NCBI GenBank assembly: GCA_005882315.1
Contig: VBAR01000001.1
Location: 2,057,736-2,121,735 of the forward strand
Reading direction: 5' to 3'
Length of the DNA stretch: 64,000 nucleotides
Origin: Bacteroidota bacterium
Lineage (GTDB): Bacteria > Bacteroidota > Bacteroidia > Chitinophagales > Chitinophagaceae
Shown here piece by piece: positions 32,941 to 44,600 of the stretch. The notes below the pieces were generated by a model that was not told where the DNA came from, made no database searches, and worked only from the letters and a program-made list of their open reading frames with translations. The translations under genes were made by a program, and so were the position numbers. Numbering within the stretch: position 1 is the stretch's first letter; each line of letters opens with the position of its first letter.

Positions 32941-33888
32941 CTATTTACCTTTTCCAAAATATTTCAAATCGCGGATCTCTTTTTCATTCAAATGTCTCCA
33001 CTTGCCACGTTCTACATTTTTCTTTGTTAAGCCTGCAAACATTACACGATCCAAACCTCTTACATCATAACCCAAATGTTCAAATATTCGACGAACGATC
33101 CGGTTGCGGCCGCTATGAATTTCTACACCGATCTGTGTTTTGTCTTTTAGATCTGCATAGGCTAATACATCAACAGAAGCGAGTCCATCTTCCAGTATCA
33201 CACCTTTGAGTATATCATCAAAATGATTTCTCTCTAAAGGTTTATTCAGCGTAACGGCATAGATCTTTTTTATTTCATTACTGGGATGTGTAAGTTTTTG
33301 TGCCAACTCGCCATCATTGGTAAATAACAAAACACCGGATGTATTCCTATCCAGCCTTCCTACAGGATAAACTCTTTCATTTGTTGCCCGGCTTACAAGA
33401 TCCATCACCGTTTTTCTTTCATGCGGGTCATTAGTAGTAGTGATATAATCTTTAGGTTTGTTGAGAAGGATGTAAATCAGGTTTTTTGAAACAAATACTT
33501 TTTTGCCATTTACAATAACTTCGTCTTTCTGTGTAACCTTAAAACCGGGCTCAGTAATTAATTTACCATTCACTTTTACTTTTCCCAACTTTACCATTTC
33601 AGCAGCATCTCTTCTTGCACAAACTCCACAATGAGCAATGAATTTATTAAGAGGCATGAGATCCGAGTTTGGAGTTCGTAGTTCGGAGTTTGGAGTCTTG
33701 GCTGCCGGTTGCTGACTGCCGACTCTTGACTCATTCCTTTTTTTATCAAAAAACTCTTCTCTATCCTTCTTCCATTTTCTTTTTTCCTGCTTAAAGCCTT
33801 CTTTAATGGCAGCATTGCTTTTTTTCTTTGTAAACTTGTTGAACTTGCCGGCTTGTCCCGGTTTATGTGGGGATGATTTCTTTTTCAT
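32941..33888 (-). CDS. rluB: RsuA/RluB-family 23S rRNA pseudouridine synthase
   Basis: A 315-residue enzyme. An S4 RNA-binding domain (LNKFIAHCGVCARRDAAEMV, residues 80-99, then VKVNGKL) precedes the catalytic domain with VYPVGRLDRNTSGVLLF, whose Asp is the nucleophile. The C-terminus IHSGRNRIVRRIFEHLGY is typical of RluB/RsuA. The N-terminal 50 residues are very basic. Residues 54-77 (SRVGSQQPAAKTPNSELRTP and on) come from a repeated sequence inserted between that tail and the S4 domain. RluB is the likeliest subgroup, but RluE/RluF cannot be excluded. Confidence 0.87.
   Translation of the reverse strand: MKKKSSPHKPGQAGKFNKFTKKKSNAAIKEGFKQEKRKWKKDREEFFDKKRNESRVGSQQPAAKTPNSELRTPNSDLMPLNKFIAHCGVCARRDAAEMVKLGKVKVNGKLITEPGFKVTQKDEVIVNGKKVFVSKNLIYILLNKPKDYITTTNDPHERKTVMDLVSRATNERVYPVGRLDRNTSGVLLFTNDGELAQKLTHPSNEIKKIYAVTLNKPLERNHFDDILKGVILEDGLASVDVLAYADLKDKTQIGVEIHSGRNRIVRRIFEHLGYDVRGLDRVMFAGLTKKNVERGKWRHLNEKEIRDLKYFGKGK
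33658..33729. repeat. Imperfect short-unit repeat in frame within rluB
   Basis: The plus strand reads as imperfect units of GAGTTCGTAGTTCGGAGTTT and then a GCCGGTTGCTGACTGCCGAC stretch. The latter shares CTGACTGCCGAC with the non-coding repeat at 61497-61580. It adds Ser/Asn/Pro/Thr-rich residues 54-77 before the S4 domain. Confidence 0.65.
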
Positions 33889-34053
33889 GTAAGTGATTTA
33901 CTGTTTTACAACAGGGGTGAGTGGCAAAGATACTGAAAGCAGGTTTAGTAAGCAGGATTAAGAAATGCTGGTTGATTTAATGTATTTATATGCTTATGCT
34001 CTGAAATATTCATTAAGTTTATCCTTTAACCGATCGGTAAATAACAGTTATTG

Positions 34054-37000
34054 ATGAGGACCCACCTGTCTCATGTTATTATACTCTTATTGCTTGCGGG
34101 GTGCAAAGGCAAATCTGATGAAAAAGCAGAGATCAATCCGCCTTTATACCCGAAACCCCTTACTGTTGCATTAGATCTAAATAGCGGTTACAAAATCAAT
34201 CTTCTTACAACCGATTCAATAAGACCCTTGATCAATTCTTTTGGCGATACGATTAAAACCGGCATTCCTTTTCCGTTGATCGCTAAAGAAATTATTAGTG
34301 AAAAAATTTTAAAAACAACAATCCTTAAAGGAGTTCCGGAAATTAAAACGATTATTCCCGACAATGTGCACCCGATACCGGATAAGCTTCAAGTTAAGAT
34401 TGTTGATACAACAAGACTAAAGAAAGTAAAACTCGGAGAAGGAGATCAATCTCTTGTTTTACGAAATACATATGGCATAATACGAACAGGAGTTCCCATA
34501 CCGGTTACCGGCAAAAAAATGCCTTTTAGTGAGCCGCATCCTGTGAAAGCAGCCCCAATGCGGTTTAAGGATAATGCCACTTCTAGCATTCAATACCTGG
34601 ATGTTGACCAGGGCCTGAGTTATTCTTATGTATTAGACGTATGTGAAGATAAAAAGGGCAATCTCTGGTTTGGGATGGATGCCTCCGGTGTAAATAAATA
34701 TGATGGTATCAATATTACAAATTATACTGTGAAGGAAGGATTAAGTAACAACGATGTTCGCTGTCTATTTGAAGACAGGAATAACAATCTCTGGTTGGGC
34801 ACCCAGGGTGGAATAACATGCTTTGATGGGAAAAATTTTATACAATACACAGAGAAAGAAGGATTGCCAAACAACTCGGTTCTATCAATATCGGAAGACA
34901 AAAAAGGCAATCTTTGGTTTTGCACGATTGGCGGCGCTACAAAATACGATGGAAAAAATTTTACCCATTATACAAGAAAAGAAGGATTGCCATGCGATAC
35001 TGTATTTAAATGTATGGAGGACAGGAATGGTAATCTCTGGTTCCCTACCTATCACGGCGTTGCTAAGTTTGATGGAACTTTTTTTACATATTATACACAG
35101 GAGGACGGCCTGGCCGCCGAACTAGTCACCAACTTATTGGAAGATAAGGAGGGTGATCTCTGGTTCGGGACCTTAAATGGTATCAATAAATTTGACGGCA
35201 AAAGGTTTACTCATTTTACAAAAAATGACGGACTTTCAAGTAATCTCACCATATCCATGATCAGCGATAAAAGCGGTAATATCTGGCTTGGTACCATCGG
35301 TGGGGGGCTCAATAAATTTGACGGGAAATATTTTACACAGTACGATCTGGAACAAGGTCTGTCGAATAATAAATTAAGAAAGATCACTGAGGATAAAAAT
35401 GGTAATATCTGGTTCGGTACTGATGGGGGGGGAGTCAACAGGCTTAACGCAACCAGTTTTGATTATAAAATTCCCGGAGAGGTTTGGGATAATAACAGGA
35501 TAAGGCCGATACTGAAAGACAAAAATGGAAATCTTTGGTTAGGTACTGATGATGGCCATGTGGGAAAGCTAGATGCTAAACCAACACCAACCGGGGGACG
35601 ATTATTTACCTATTATAAAGAACAGGATAAATTATTTGCAAAAGGACAGCGATCATTATTACAGGACAGAAAGGGTAATATCTGGATCGGCACTACAGGG
35701 TCAGGTATTATTAAGTATGATGGAAAAAATTTCACAAATTATTCTTTAGGCACAAGTCACGAAAGGCAGTCGATCTATGATCTGCTGGAAGATAAAAAAG
35801 GAAATATCTGGTTTTGTACAAGAGATGCAAAGATCGTTATGTATGATGGAAAAGATTTTGCTTTTTATACTACCAAAGAAGGCTTGCCGGGCAGCATTCT
35901 ATATTCTATGCTGGAAGATAAAAAAGGAAATATCTGGTTTTGCACTGAAGGCGCCGGAGTATATAAATTTGACGGAACTGCTCTTATTAATTACACAGAG
36001 AAGGAAGGTTTATTCAGTAAAAATGTTATGTCGATTGCTGAAGATGATAGGGGAAACATTTGGTTAGGCACATTGGGTTCAGGGGTATGTAAGTTTGATG
36101 GAACAAATTTTACCTATTATACCAGGCAACAGGGATTATCCGATAATAATGTGTGGTCGGTTTTTTGTGATCCTGCTAACCAGCTTTGGATTGGTACTAA
36201 TAAAGGGCTTTCACTCTGCCCTCTTCGTAAGGATAGTTTGGTAAATAAAAAAAACGATTATGTTTTTTACAACTTTGGTGCGCAAGATGGACTGAAAGCA
36301 ATTGATTTTAACCTGCACAGCGTTTGTGTTGATAACAATAATCGCATTATGTGGGGCACAGGTAAAAATCTTCCTTCATTTGATCTGAATAAAGGGTTTC
36401 ATCCGGATAGTGTTCATTCATGCATACTAAGCTATATTGAAATCAATGAACGGTTTTATGATTTCAGAAACCTTCCCGATAGTGCCGATAGAAAAATGTC
36501 TTTCAGTAGCATTGTCCCTTTTCAAAACTATCCCGTTGATCTTACACTTGCATATGATCAGAACCACCTCACATTTCATTTCTCAGCAATTGATTGGTCA
36601 GCACCTGATAAAATACAATATAGTTACCGGCTGATCGGATCAGATGCAAACTGGAGCAGCCCTTCCCAGATCAGTTATACTGATTATAGAAACCTGCAGC
36701 ACGGGAATTATGAATTACAGGTAAAAGCAATTGGCCGGTCGCAAATTTGGACAGAGCCTTTCAGCTATCATTTCACCATATTGCCACCATGGTGGCTTAC
36801 GTGGTGGTTTAAATCACTGGCTGGTTTAGTTCTGCTTGCAGCTATATTTTTAATTGCCCGGTTTATCTATCGTTATCAGTTCCGTAAACAAAAAGCATTA
36901 CTTGAAAAAGAATTGGCTGTGCAAATGGAGAGACAAAGAATTTCTTCTGAAATGCATGATGATATTGGTGCAGGATTATCAGGGGTTCGGTTACTTACCG

Positions 37001-37515
37001 AAATGACAAAGAATAAAATGAAGGATGGCGATGCTGGTACTGAAGTAGATAAAATTTACCAATCGGTTGGTGAGTTGTCGGCAAAAATGAAAGAAGTAAT
37101 ATGGAGCCTCAATACGGAGAATGACAGTCTTAGTAGTTTGATTTCCTATTTACAAAAACAAGCCCGGCAGATGATGGAAAACTATCCCGGTGAATTCAAT
37201 ATGTCATTACCTGAAAAAATTCCGGATATAAAAATAAGTGGAGATGCCAGGCGGCATATTCACCTGTTGGTGAAAGAGGCCTTGCATAATGTTATTAAAC
37301 ATTCCGGTGCTGACAGAATTGATATTACAATAAGCTGTGATGATAAGTTGCGTATTGTTGTGGCCGATAACGGCAAGGGAATGAATATAGAGGATAGTAA
37401 CGGAACCGGGAATGGGATGAAGAATATGCGTAAACGGACACAACAACTGGATGGAATGTTTTTTATTGCAAATAAGAATGGCCTTACACTTACATTTGAA
37501 ATACCCCTGAAATAA
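34054..37515 (+). CDS. Two-component propeller sensor histidine kinase
   Basis: A 1153-residue membrane sensor. A lipoprotein-like signal (LLLLAGC, Cys17) is followed, from residue about 190, by 14 propeller repeats, each bearing an (I/L)W(F/L)GT-type strand (for example NLWFGMDASGV, NLWLGTQGG, NIWIGTTGSG), enough for two seven-bladed propellers. A Y_Y_Y domain (IQYSYRLIGSDANW) ends at a transmembrane helix. The cytoplasmic kinase has His968 in SEMHDDIGAGLSG (HisKA_3) and an ATPase domain with NGKGMN and GNGMKNMRKR. Unlike the hybrid systems of Bacteroides it lacks receiver and DNA-binding domains, which are supplied by the next gene 5 bases downstream. The ATG at 34054 is preferred to the TTG before it. 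Confidence 0.92.
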   Translation: MRTHLSHVIILLLLAGCKGKSDEKAEINPPLYPKPLTVALDLNSGYKINLLTTDSIRPLINSFGDTIKTGIPFPLIAKEIISEKILKTTILKGVPEIKTIIPDNVHPIPDKLQVKIVDTTRLKKVKLGEGDQSLVLRNTYGIIRTGVPIPVTGKKMPFSEPHPVKAAPMRFKDNATSSIQYLDVDQGLSYSYVLDVCEDKKGNLWFGMDASGVNKYDGINITNYTVKEGLSNNDVRCLFEDRNNNLWLGTQGGITCFDGKNFIQYTEKEGLPNNSVLSISEDKKGNLWFCTIGGATKYDGKNFTHYTRKEGLPCDTVFKCMEDRNGNLWFPTYHGVAKFDGTFFTYYTQEDGLAAELVTNLLEDKEGDLWFGTLNGINKFDGKRFTHFTKNDGLSSNLTISMISDKSGNIWLGTIGGGLNKFDGKYFTQYDLEQGLSNNKLRKITEDKNGNIWFGTDGGGVNRLNATSFDYKIPGEVWDNNRIRPILKDKNGNLWLGTDDGHVGKLDAKPTPTGGRLFTYYKEQDKLFAKGQRSLLQDRKGNIWIGTTGSGIIKYDGKNFTNYSLGTSHERQSIYDLLEDKKGNIWFCTRDAKIVMYDGKDFAFYTTKEGLPGSILYSMLEDKKGNIWFCTEGAGVYKFDGTALINYTEKEGLFSKNVMSIAEDDRGNIWLGTLGSGVCKFDGTNFTYYTRQQGLSDNNVWSVFCDPANQLWIGTNKGLSLCPLRKDSLVNKKNDYVFYNFGAQDGLKAIDFNLHSVCVDNNNRIMWGTGKNLPSFDLNKGFHPDSVHSCILSYIEINERFYDFRNLPDSADRKMSFSSIVPFQNYPVDLTLAYDQNHLTFHFSAIDWSAPDKIQYSYRLIGSDANWSSPSQISYTDYRNLQHGNYELQVKAIGRSQIWTEPFSYHFTILPPWWLTWWFKSLAGLVLLAAIFLIARFIYRYQFRKQKALLEKELAVQMERQRISSEMHDDIGAGLSGVRLLTEMTKNKMKDGDAGTEVDKIYQSVGELSAKMKEVIWSLNTENDSLSSLISYLQKQARQMMENYPGEFNMSLPEKIPDIKISGDARRHIHLLVKEALHNVIKHSGADRIDITISCDDKLRIVVADNGKGMNIEDSNGTGNGMKNMRKRTQQLDGMFFIANKNGLTLTFEIPLK

Positions 37516-37520
37516 AATTT

Positions 37521-38144
37521 ATGATTACAGTATCAGTAGTAGAAGATAATGACCAGTTCCGCGATGCGCTGGAAGCAATTATTAAAGGGCAAAATGAGTT
37601 GGCCTTGATCGGCTCATATATCAGTGCTGAAAAAGCAATGAGTGAACTAATGAATAAACCGCCAGATATTGTTATCTGCGATATCAGTTTGCCGGGTATG
37701 CGTGGCACAGAACTGATCGTTCGGTTAAAAGATAAAATGCCCCGTACACAGTTTATGGTATGTAGTATTCATGATGATAATGACACCATCTTCGAAGCAT
37801 TGAAATGTGGTGCATCAGGGTATATTCTCAAAGACCCTGTAACTACTGATGAAATAGTAAAAGCGATACATGATCTATATAACGGTGGCTCACCCATGAG
37901 CCCTTTTATAGCAAGGAAAGTTATCGGCAGTTTTCAAAAACCAGTAGTGAATGATGAAAGCTCCACTTTAAGCATCCGGGAAAAAGAAGTGCTGGAATTA
38001 CTTTCAAAAGGGTTGCTATATAAAGAAATTGCAGAACGGCTTGGCATTACACATGAGACGGTTAAAAAACATCTTAAAAATATTTACCAGAAGCTCCATG
38101 TACAAAATAAAATTGAAGCGCTGAATAAATTCAGACTGCTTTAG
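37521..38144 (+). CDS. NarL/FixJ-type response regulator
   Basis: A 207-residue regulator with an N-terminal receiver (Asp54 in ICDISLPGM, Ser82, Lys104 in LKDP) and a C-terminal LuxR helix-turn-helix (IREKEVLELLSKGL, then IAERLGITHETVKKHLKNIY). It should be phosphorylated by the propeller kinase 5 bases upstream. A terminator follows directly, so these two form one operon. The C-terminal 58 residues are duplicated in the small gene at 38232. Confidence 0.94.
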   Translation: MITVSVVEDNDQFRDALEAIIKGQNELALIGSYISAEKAMSELMNKPPDIVICDISLPGMRGTELIVRLKDKMPRTQFMVCSIHDDNDTIFEALKCGASGYILKDPVTTDEIVKAIHDLYNGGSPMSPFIARKVIGSFQKPVVNDESSTLSIREKEVLELLSKGLLYKEIAERLGITHETVKKHLKNIYQKLHVQNKIEALNKFRLL

Positions 38145-38153
38145 AAACCCCCT

Positions 38154-38179
38154 ATTCCCCTAAAGGGGAATTGTTTTTT
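38154..38179 (+). terminator. Intrinsic terminator of the kinase-regulator operon
   Basis: ATTCCCC (38154-38160), TAAA, GGGGAAT (38165-38171), then TGTTTTTT. A near-identical hairpin ends the next small gene at 38433, which points to a duplicated segment. Confidence 0.8.
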
Positions 38180-38231
38180 AGCGCAGCCTCCTTCATATTT
38201 ACAAAATCAGATACAGTGATAGTTTTTATCA

Positions 38232-38429
38232 ATGAAGGATGTTATGTATTTACTAACCCGGCGTGAAAAAGAAGTTATTCATCTATTATCATTGGGATTA
38301 ACCTATGAGCAGATCGCCAATCGTATCGATGTAAGTCACGAAACAGTGAAGATGCATTTGAAAAATGTTTATCGGAAACTGAAAGTGCAGAACAAGATCG
38401 AAGCATTACAAAAAGTAAAATTACTATGA
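38232..38429 (+). CDS. HTH-only LuxR-type protein, 65 aa
   Basis: A 65-residue protein consisting of a LuxR-type helix-turn-helix alone (LTRREKEVIHLLSLGL, then IANRIDVSHETVKMHLKNVY). It is closely related to the last 58 residues of the response regulator just upstream, including the shared VQNKIEAL end. With no receiver it cannot be phosphorylated, so it may bind the same sites constitutively or dimerise with the full regulator. The ATG at 38232 is the first in frame. Confidence 0.75.
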   Translation: MKDVMYLLTRREKEVIHLLSLGLTYEQIANRIDVSHETVKMHLKNVYRKLKVQNKIEALQKVKLL

Positions 38430-38432
38430 TCT

Positions 38433-38456
38433 ATTCCCCGAACGGGGAATTGTTTT
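38433..38456 (+). terminator. Intrinsic terminator after the HTH-only gene
   Basis: ATTCCCCG (38433-38440), AA, CGGGGAAT (38443-38450) followed by TGTTTTC. The flanking bases resemble those of the terminator at 38154, and TTCATATTTACA follows within about 40 bases in both copies. Confidence 0.75.
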
Positions 38457-38624
38457 CATTACTATTTCATTTCATATTTACATCGTGATATTCTGACCCC
38501 GTGTTTTCACCTTTTTATTTCCCGTCTTATACCTGTCTAAAGCCATCATCAAAGCTCATTAGTTGCATCTTATTTATTATTTGTAAAGGATACAAGCCAC
38601 CATTCTTTAAAACAAAGTTTTGTT

Positions 38625-41600
38625 ATGAAACCGATTTACACCACCCTTGTCTTACTGTTTATTATTAAAACAGCATTTTCTCAAACCAGTTATTATGTAA
38701 ATGACAACAGCACATCTGGTGATGTGCTCACTACTGCAGTTGGAAATAATGCAAATGCAGGAACCGCTGCGTCACCATTTGCATCATTGCAATATGCCGT
38801 TAACCTGGCTGCTGCAGATGATATTATTTATGTAGATGCGGGCAGCTATGCTGAGCAGGTAATTATTAACAAAGGGATCACCATTATTGGTGCCGGACAA
38901 AATCTGACATTTTTTACTCCGCCGGCTTCAACACTGGTTCCTGCTCCGGGTCCTTTTACCGAGATTGGTTTGTTTGTAACAACACAGAATATCGGTGATG
39001 TGAACATCAGTAATTTAACCATCAACAGCAACAGCGGTTCTCAGAATATCATTATTCAAAGCGGTGGCAGTGTTAAGAATTGTATATTGCTCAATGGCGG
39101 ACAGGGAGTTTTTTTCAGGGTGGAATCTGCTGTAAAAAATGCATTGATTGAAAATAATACTATTCAGCCCGATGGTATAGGTATTAACTGCCAGGGTGGT
39201 GGATTAACTGTTACTATTCGCAGCAACATTATCAGCAAGGCAACGGGTTATTATGCTGGCATTTTTGCAGGGCTTGATTTTGGACCGTTGCCACAACTTA
39301 CTATTCAGAATAATATCGTCAATAATTATACAGGCGAAGGCTTACTAGTAAATAGTTTTAATGGCAGCTATACATCAAATAGTATTACAGGCACCAGTAC
39401 GTTTGCTATAAACCGAAGCGGAGGTAATACACCTCTTGCAACTTGCAACTGGTTCGGCACTTCAAATGCAGGAACTGTTGCATCAAAAATCAACGGGTTT
39501 GTTGTTTATTCGCCCTTTCTTACCAACGGAACAGATAATAGCAGTAATCCTGGTTTTCAACCCGCAGGCACCTGTGGTAATGCCTATTATGTAAACGATG
39601 CAAGTACTGCAGGCGATATATTTACAACTGCAGTTGGTAATAATGCCAATGCAGGAACAGCAGCAGCGCCATTTGCTACATTACAATATGCGGTGAATAC
39701 AGCATCAGCGAATGATATTATTTATGTGGACGCAGGTACTTATACCGAGCAGGTAACTATTACAAAAGGAATATCAATATTCGGTGCAGGTCAAAATGCA
39801 ACTTCAATTCTTAAACCTGCGGTTGTAGTAGCTCCGCCGGCCGGTCCCAGTGCGTTTAGTGAGTCTGGCGTAATACAAACAGCACAAAATATAGGCGAGG
39901 TTAACATCAAAGATTTATCTGTAACCGGCGATTATAATGTGGGTGTAACACCTATCATCATACAGAGCAGTGGCAGTCTACGTAATTGTCAACTGCAAAG
40001 TGGTAACCAGGGATTGTTTGTCAGAATTGATGCTGCAACAAACCCCGGTGCAAAAACATTTTATATTGAAGGCAATATTATTCAGGCTGAGTATATAGCA
40101 GTAAATGTGGAAGGCACAGCATTACATGCAATTCTTTCCAATAATACAATTTCGGCATATAATGCAGGCTTCTCAGTTGGGATTTTTGCTGGTTTGGATT
40201 TTGGAGCTATTGGTCGCATAACTGCAACGAATAACTTATTCAGCTCATACCTTACTTCTGGTATTTGGGTTAATGCATTCAATGCAAGCATTACACAAAA
40301 TGCTTTTACAGGTGCAGGGTCTTCTGCAATTAACAGGTTAGGTGGGGCTAGTATTACAGCCAATTGTAATTGGTATGGTGCTGCTAATGCTTCTTCAATT
40401 GTTCCTAAGATTAATGCTGGAGTAAATTATTCTCCATGGTATATTGATGGAACTGATTTAAGTCCTGCTACAGGGTTTCAGCATTGGACAGAATCATGCG
40501 GCGGAAGTACTAATATTTATTATGTAAATGATAACAGTACTACCGGCGATATATTTACAACTACAACTGGTAATGATGCCAATGCAGGAACATCACCAAC
40601 ATCACCACTGGCAACGTTTGGTGCAGCACTTACAAAAGCATCACCCGGCGCTACCATTTATATGGATGCAGGAACATATACTGCACAAGATCTTACCATC
40701 AATAAATCTGTTTCGGTAATAGGTACAAACTATCATGTATCACCGAACAGCACATCTGATCCTTTACTGCTTAACAGCACACGAAATTCCGAATCTATAA
40801 TTGATAATACCAACTGGATTCTTGGGGCTTCTGATTTACGTTTTGAAGGATTGACATTTAATTCAACAAGTAAACAGGCCATTACTATGATGAATGATAT
40901 TTTTGCTAATCATAACTTTTATAGAAACCGGTTTAGAATCAGTTCGAACGCTACTCAAATATTTATTGCAGGATCGGGTCCGGCTACCATGGCACCTTCC
41001 GCTATTGTCAACTGGGGATTTGGCCTGACAGATAACAGGTTTGAAAAACAAGACGGATCAGCAGGTCAAACGCTTGACATCAGCCGGTTTGGGAGTGTAA
41101 ATATTACCAATAATTCTTTTGTAGTTACAGGGCCAACTCCACGTACACAATCGGTACTTAATATCGGTGGGAATGGCGTAGTTAACTATGTCTATATAGG
41201 TCAAAACACTTTTGACCAGGCTGCAACCGCCATAAGTGGAGCTGGCAGCCGGTTAGCCGTTGTGAATATGAATTATAATAAAATTATTAATAGCAGCAAT
41301 GCGTTTTCAGCAGGTAACCTATTAGCCGAATCATCTGAAGTTGCATTCAGGTATAATACGTTGGATGGAAGTGGCGGGGTTGTGCCATTTATAGAATATA
41401 CCCGGCAAGCAGGCGATGCTTCAGGATCTTCATCATCTTTCACAGCAGAAGAAAATATAATTACGGGTACAGCCATTGCAGGTACTACAACCCTGCTTAG
41501 CAGTATGCATTTAATTTTTGCAAACAGTGTTTTAAATCAGTCATTAACCGTTCGTAATAATAAGATTACCTACAACGGAGACTTTAGTACTGTAGAAGGT

Positions 41601-44600
41601 CAATTTATACGACCTATTATGATGAGAGGCAATTTGAAAAACGCAGTGGTCGAAAAAAATGAAATCTCTTTAAGCGGCAATAACCTGCAACCAAGAAACC
41701 CAACAGTGAATTTACCGGTTTGTCCTGCTATTACTTTATACACAGAGAATGGGTCAGGCGCATTTTTACAACCGGGCAGTGTTATTAATATTCTTAATAA
41801 TAAAGTAAACGGATTCAAGCATTCTTTTGCAGCATTTGATCCCGGCGCAGGTAATGATGTTTTCATTGGCTATGGCAATATACCTGCAGGAGTTACTGTA
41901 AACATCAACAATAATAGTTTTACGGGTGATTCTATATCCATCAACAATGGCACAGTGGGTCAGCCGGTGCTTGCCACCTGTAACTGGTATGTTTCAGGTG
42001 ATGCAGCATTAGTTGTTCCTAAAATAAGTGGTATAGCAACTTACAGCCCATGGTTGAGTAATGGTACAGATAATAGTGTTGCTACAGGATTTCAGCCCTT
42101 ATCAAATGTTTGTAACGGAAGACAAAATAAATTTTATGTAAACGATGTATCACAAACAGGCGATGTATTTACAACAGCTGTAGGTAATGATGCAAACACA
42201 GGAATCCCATCTGCCCCATTGCTTACAATAGCTGCAGCACTTACAAAAGCATCCGCCGGTGATAGCATTTTTATGGATGCAGGAACTTATGTTTTATCCG
42301 CTGATCTTACAATTGGCAAAGCGGTTACAATACTTGGGACTAACTATCTTCTTTCACCTAACGATGTTAACGACAAAAGAGTTTTGAATGCCGTAAGAAA
42401 TGCTGAATCAATCGTAAGTAATGCTACATTGATAATTGGCAGTAATGATATTTCAATACAAGGAATGGTTCTTGATCCGGGAACAGGGGCAATAGCAGTA
42501 TTCTTGGGTAGTGGCACCAACTACAGCAATATAAGTCTTGCAAAAAATCGTCTTAAAATGAATTCTTTAAGCCCTGCAGTCAGATTTGAAGGACAGGGAA
42601 CCAATACAGTTGCCGTGTCTGCACTGGTTAATTCAGGATTTACAATTAATGATAACCGGTTTGAAAAGTATGATGCCGGTCAGAGTTTAGCAATTAATAT
42701 CAGTCGACTCAAAAATGTTACCGTGACCAACAACGCATTTGTAGTAGGTGGGTCAACTTTACGAAACTACACCGCAATTGCAATGGGGAATGTTGGAGTG
42801 ATTGATGCGATTACATTTTCTTCAAATACAATTGACAGGGCATTGAATGTAATTACCGGAAGCCGGATAGGCAATGCTGTGCTAAATGGAAATAAAATAT
42901 ATAATACGACTAATGGTTTCAATATTTCGAATACAATACCTGAGTCTTCAATCATTGAGTTTTCCAATAATTTGCTGGATGGCAGCGCAGGTGTTTCGCC
43001 ATTTTCTTTTTATACCCGTAGTGGCGGGGGCAACGCAGGAGCATCCAGTTTATTTAAAGCAGAAAATAATATAGTCACCGCAGTAGCAGTTCCCGGAACA
43101 ACAACTTTGCTTGGAACCTTCAATGCTACTTTCACAAATACTGTATTGAATCCTTCCATGATCATACGTGGTAATAAAATAACCTATTCAGGTAATTTAA
43201 GTACTGTGGAAGGACAATTTATCCGTCCAATTGTTATAAGAGGTAAGCTGACAAATGCAACTGTAGAAAATAATGAACTGACACTTAGCGGAACTAACCT
43301 TCAGGCAAGAAACCCTGCTAATGTATTGCCTGTTTGTCCGGCTATTTCCCTTTATTCAGACAATGGATCAGGCTCAGTTATACCAACTGGTTCAGTCATA
43401 AATATTTTGAATAATAAAATAGACGGCTTTAAGTATTCTTTTGTAGTATTTGATCCCATAAATGCTGCGGGCACCGGTGATGCTTTCACTGGTTTTGGAA
43501 ATCTCGGGCCTAATATTGCGGTGAATGTGCATGAAAATAGTTTTACTGGTGATTCAATGAGCATTAATAATGGATCAGTTGGTTACCCGATAGATGCTTC
43601 ATGCAACTGGTATGGTTCATCAGCTCTTCAAAATCTTGTTGGTAAATTCTCAACAGAGCTTGATAATGTTTACTTACCATACCTCACGAATGGAACGGAT
43701 AATGATATAGCGACAGGATTTCAGCCTGTAGCAGGTTCATGTAATGGTCAACCAATACAGGCACGTTTGGATGGATTTACAAATGTTACCTGCAATGGTC
43801 TAAACAATGGTACGGCAAGTGTTACAGTATTTAATGGAGTGGCGCCGTTTGTATTTGCCTGGACAAAAGATGGCGATCCATTATTCAGTTCAAATGTCGA
43901 AGACCCAGCCAATTTTGGTCCGGGTACCTATCATTTATTAATCACTGATGCATTAGGTACAAATATAATTTTAGATGCGAATACAGATATAACAACTATC
44001 AATGTTACTATTACCGAACCACCAGTATTAACAGCAACAGCAAGCGGTACCAATGTAAATTGTTTTAATGGTACAAATGGTACAGCATCGGTAACAGCAG
44101 GAGGTGGTACACCTGGTTATACTTATTCATGGAGCAATGGGGCAACGACCAGTTCAATTTCAAACCTCGCTGCAGGAATTTATAATGTTACAGTGACTGA
44201 TGGCAACGGTTGCACCAAACTAGCAAGCTATGAAGTAACACAGCCTGCATTATTAACAGCAACAGGAAGCGGAACCAATGTAAGTTGCTTTGGAGGTTCT
44301 AATGGTACTGCAACTGTTACAGTAGGCGGTGGTACATCACCATTTGCTTATGCGTGGAGTAATGGAGGTATTACGCAATCAATCTCTGGGCTGCCAATAG
44401 GAACTTATAGTGTTATTGTGACAGATGCGAAAGGATGTACTGCACAGTCATCATATCAAGTAACACAACCTGCGTTATTAACAGCAACAGGAAGCGGAAC
44501 CAATGTAAGTTGCTTTGGAGGTTCTAATGGTACTGCAACTGTTACCGTAGGCGGTGGTACATCACCATTTACTTATGCATGGAGTAATGGAGGTACTACG

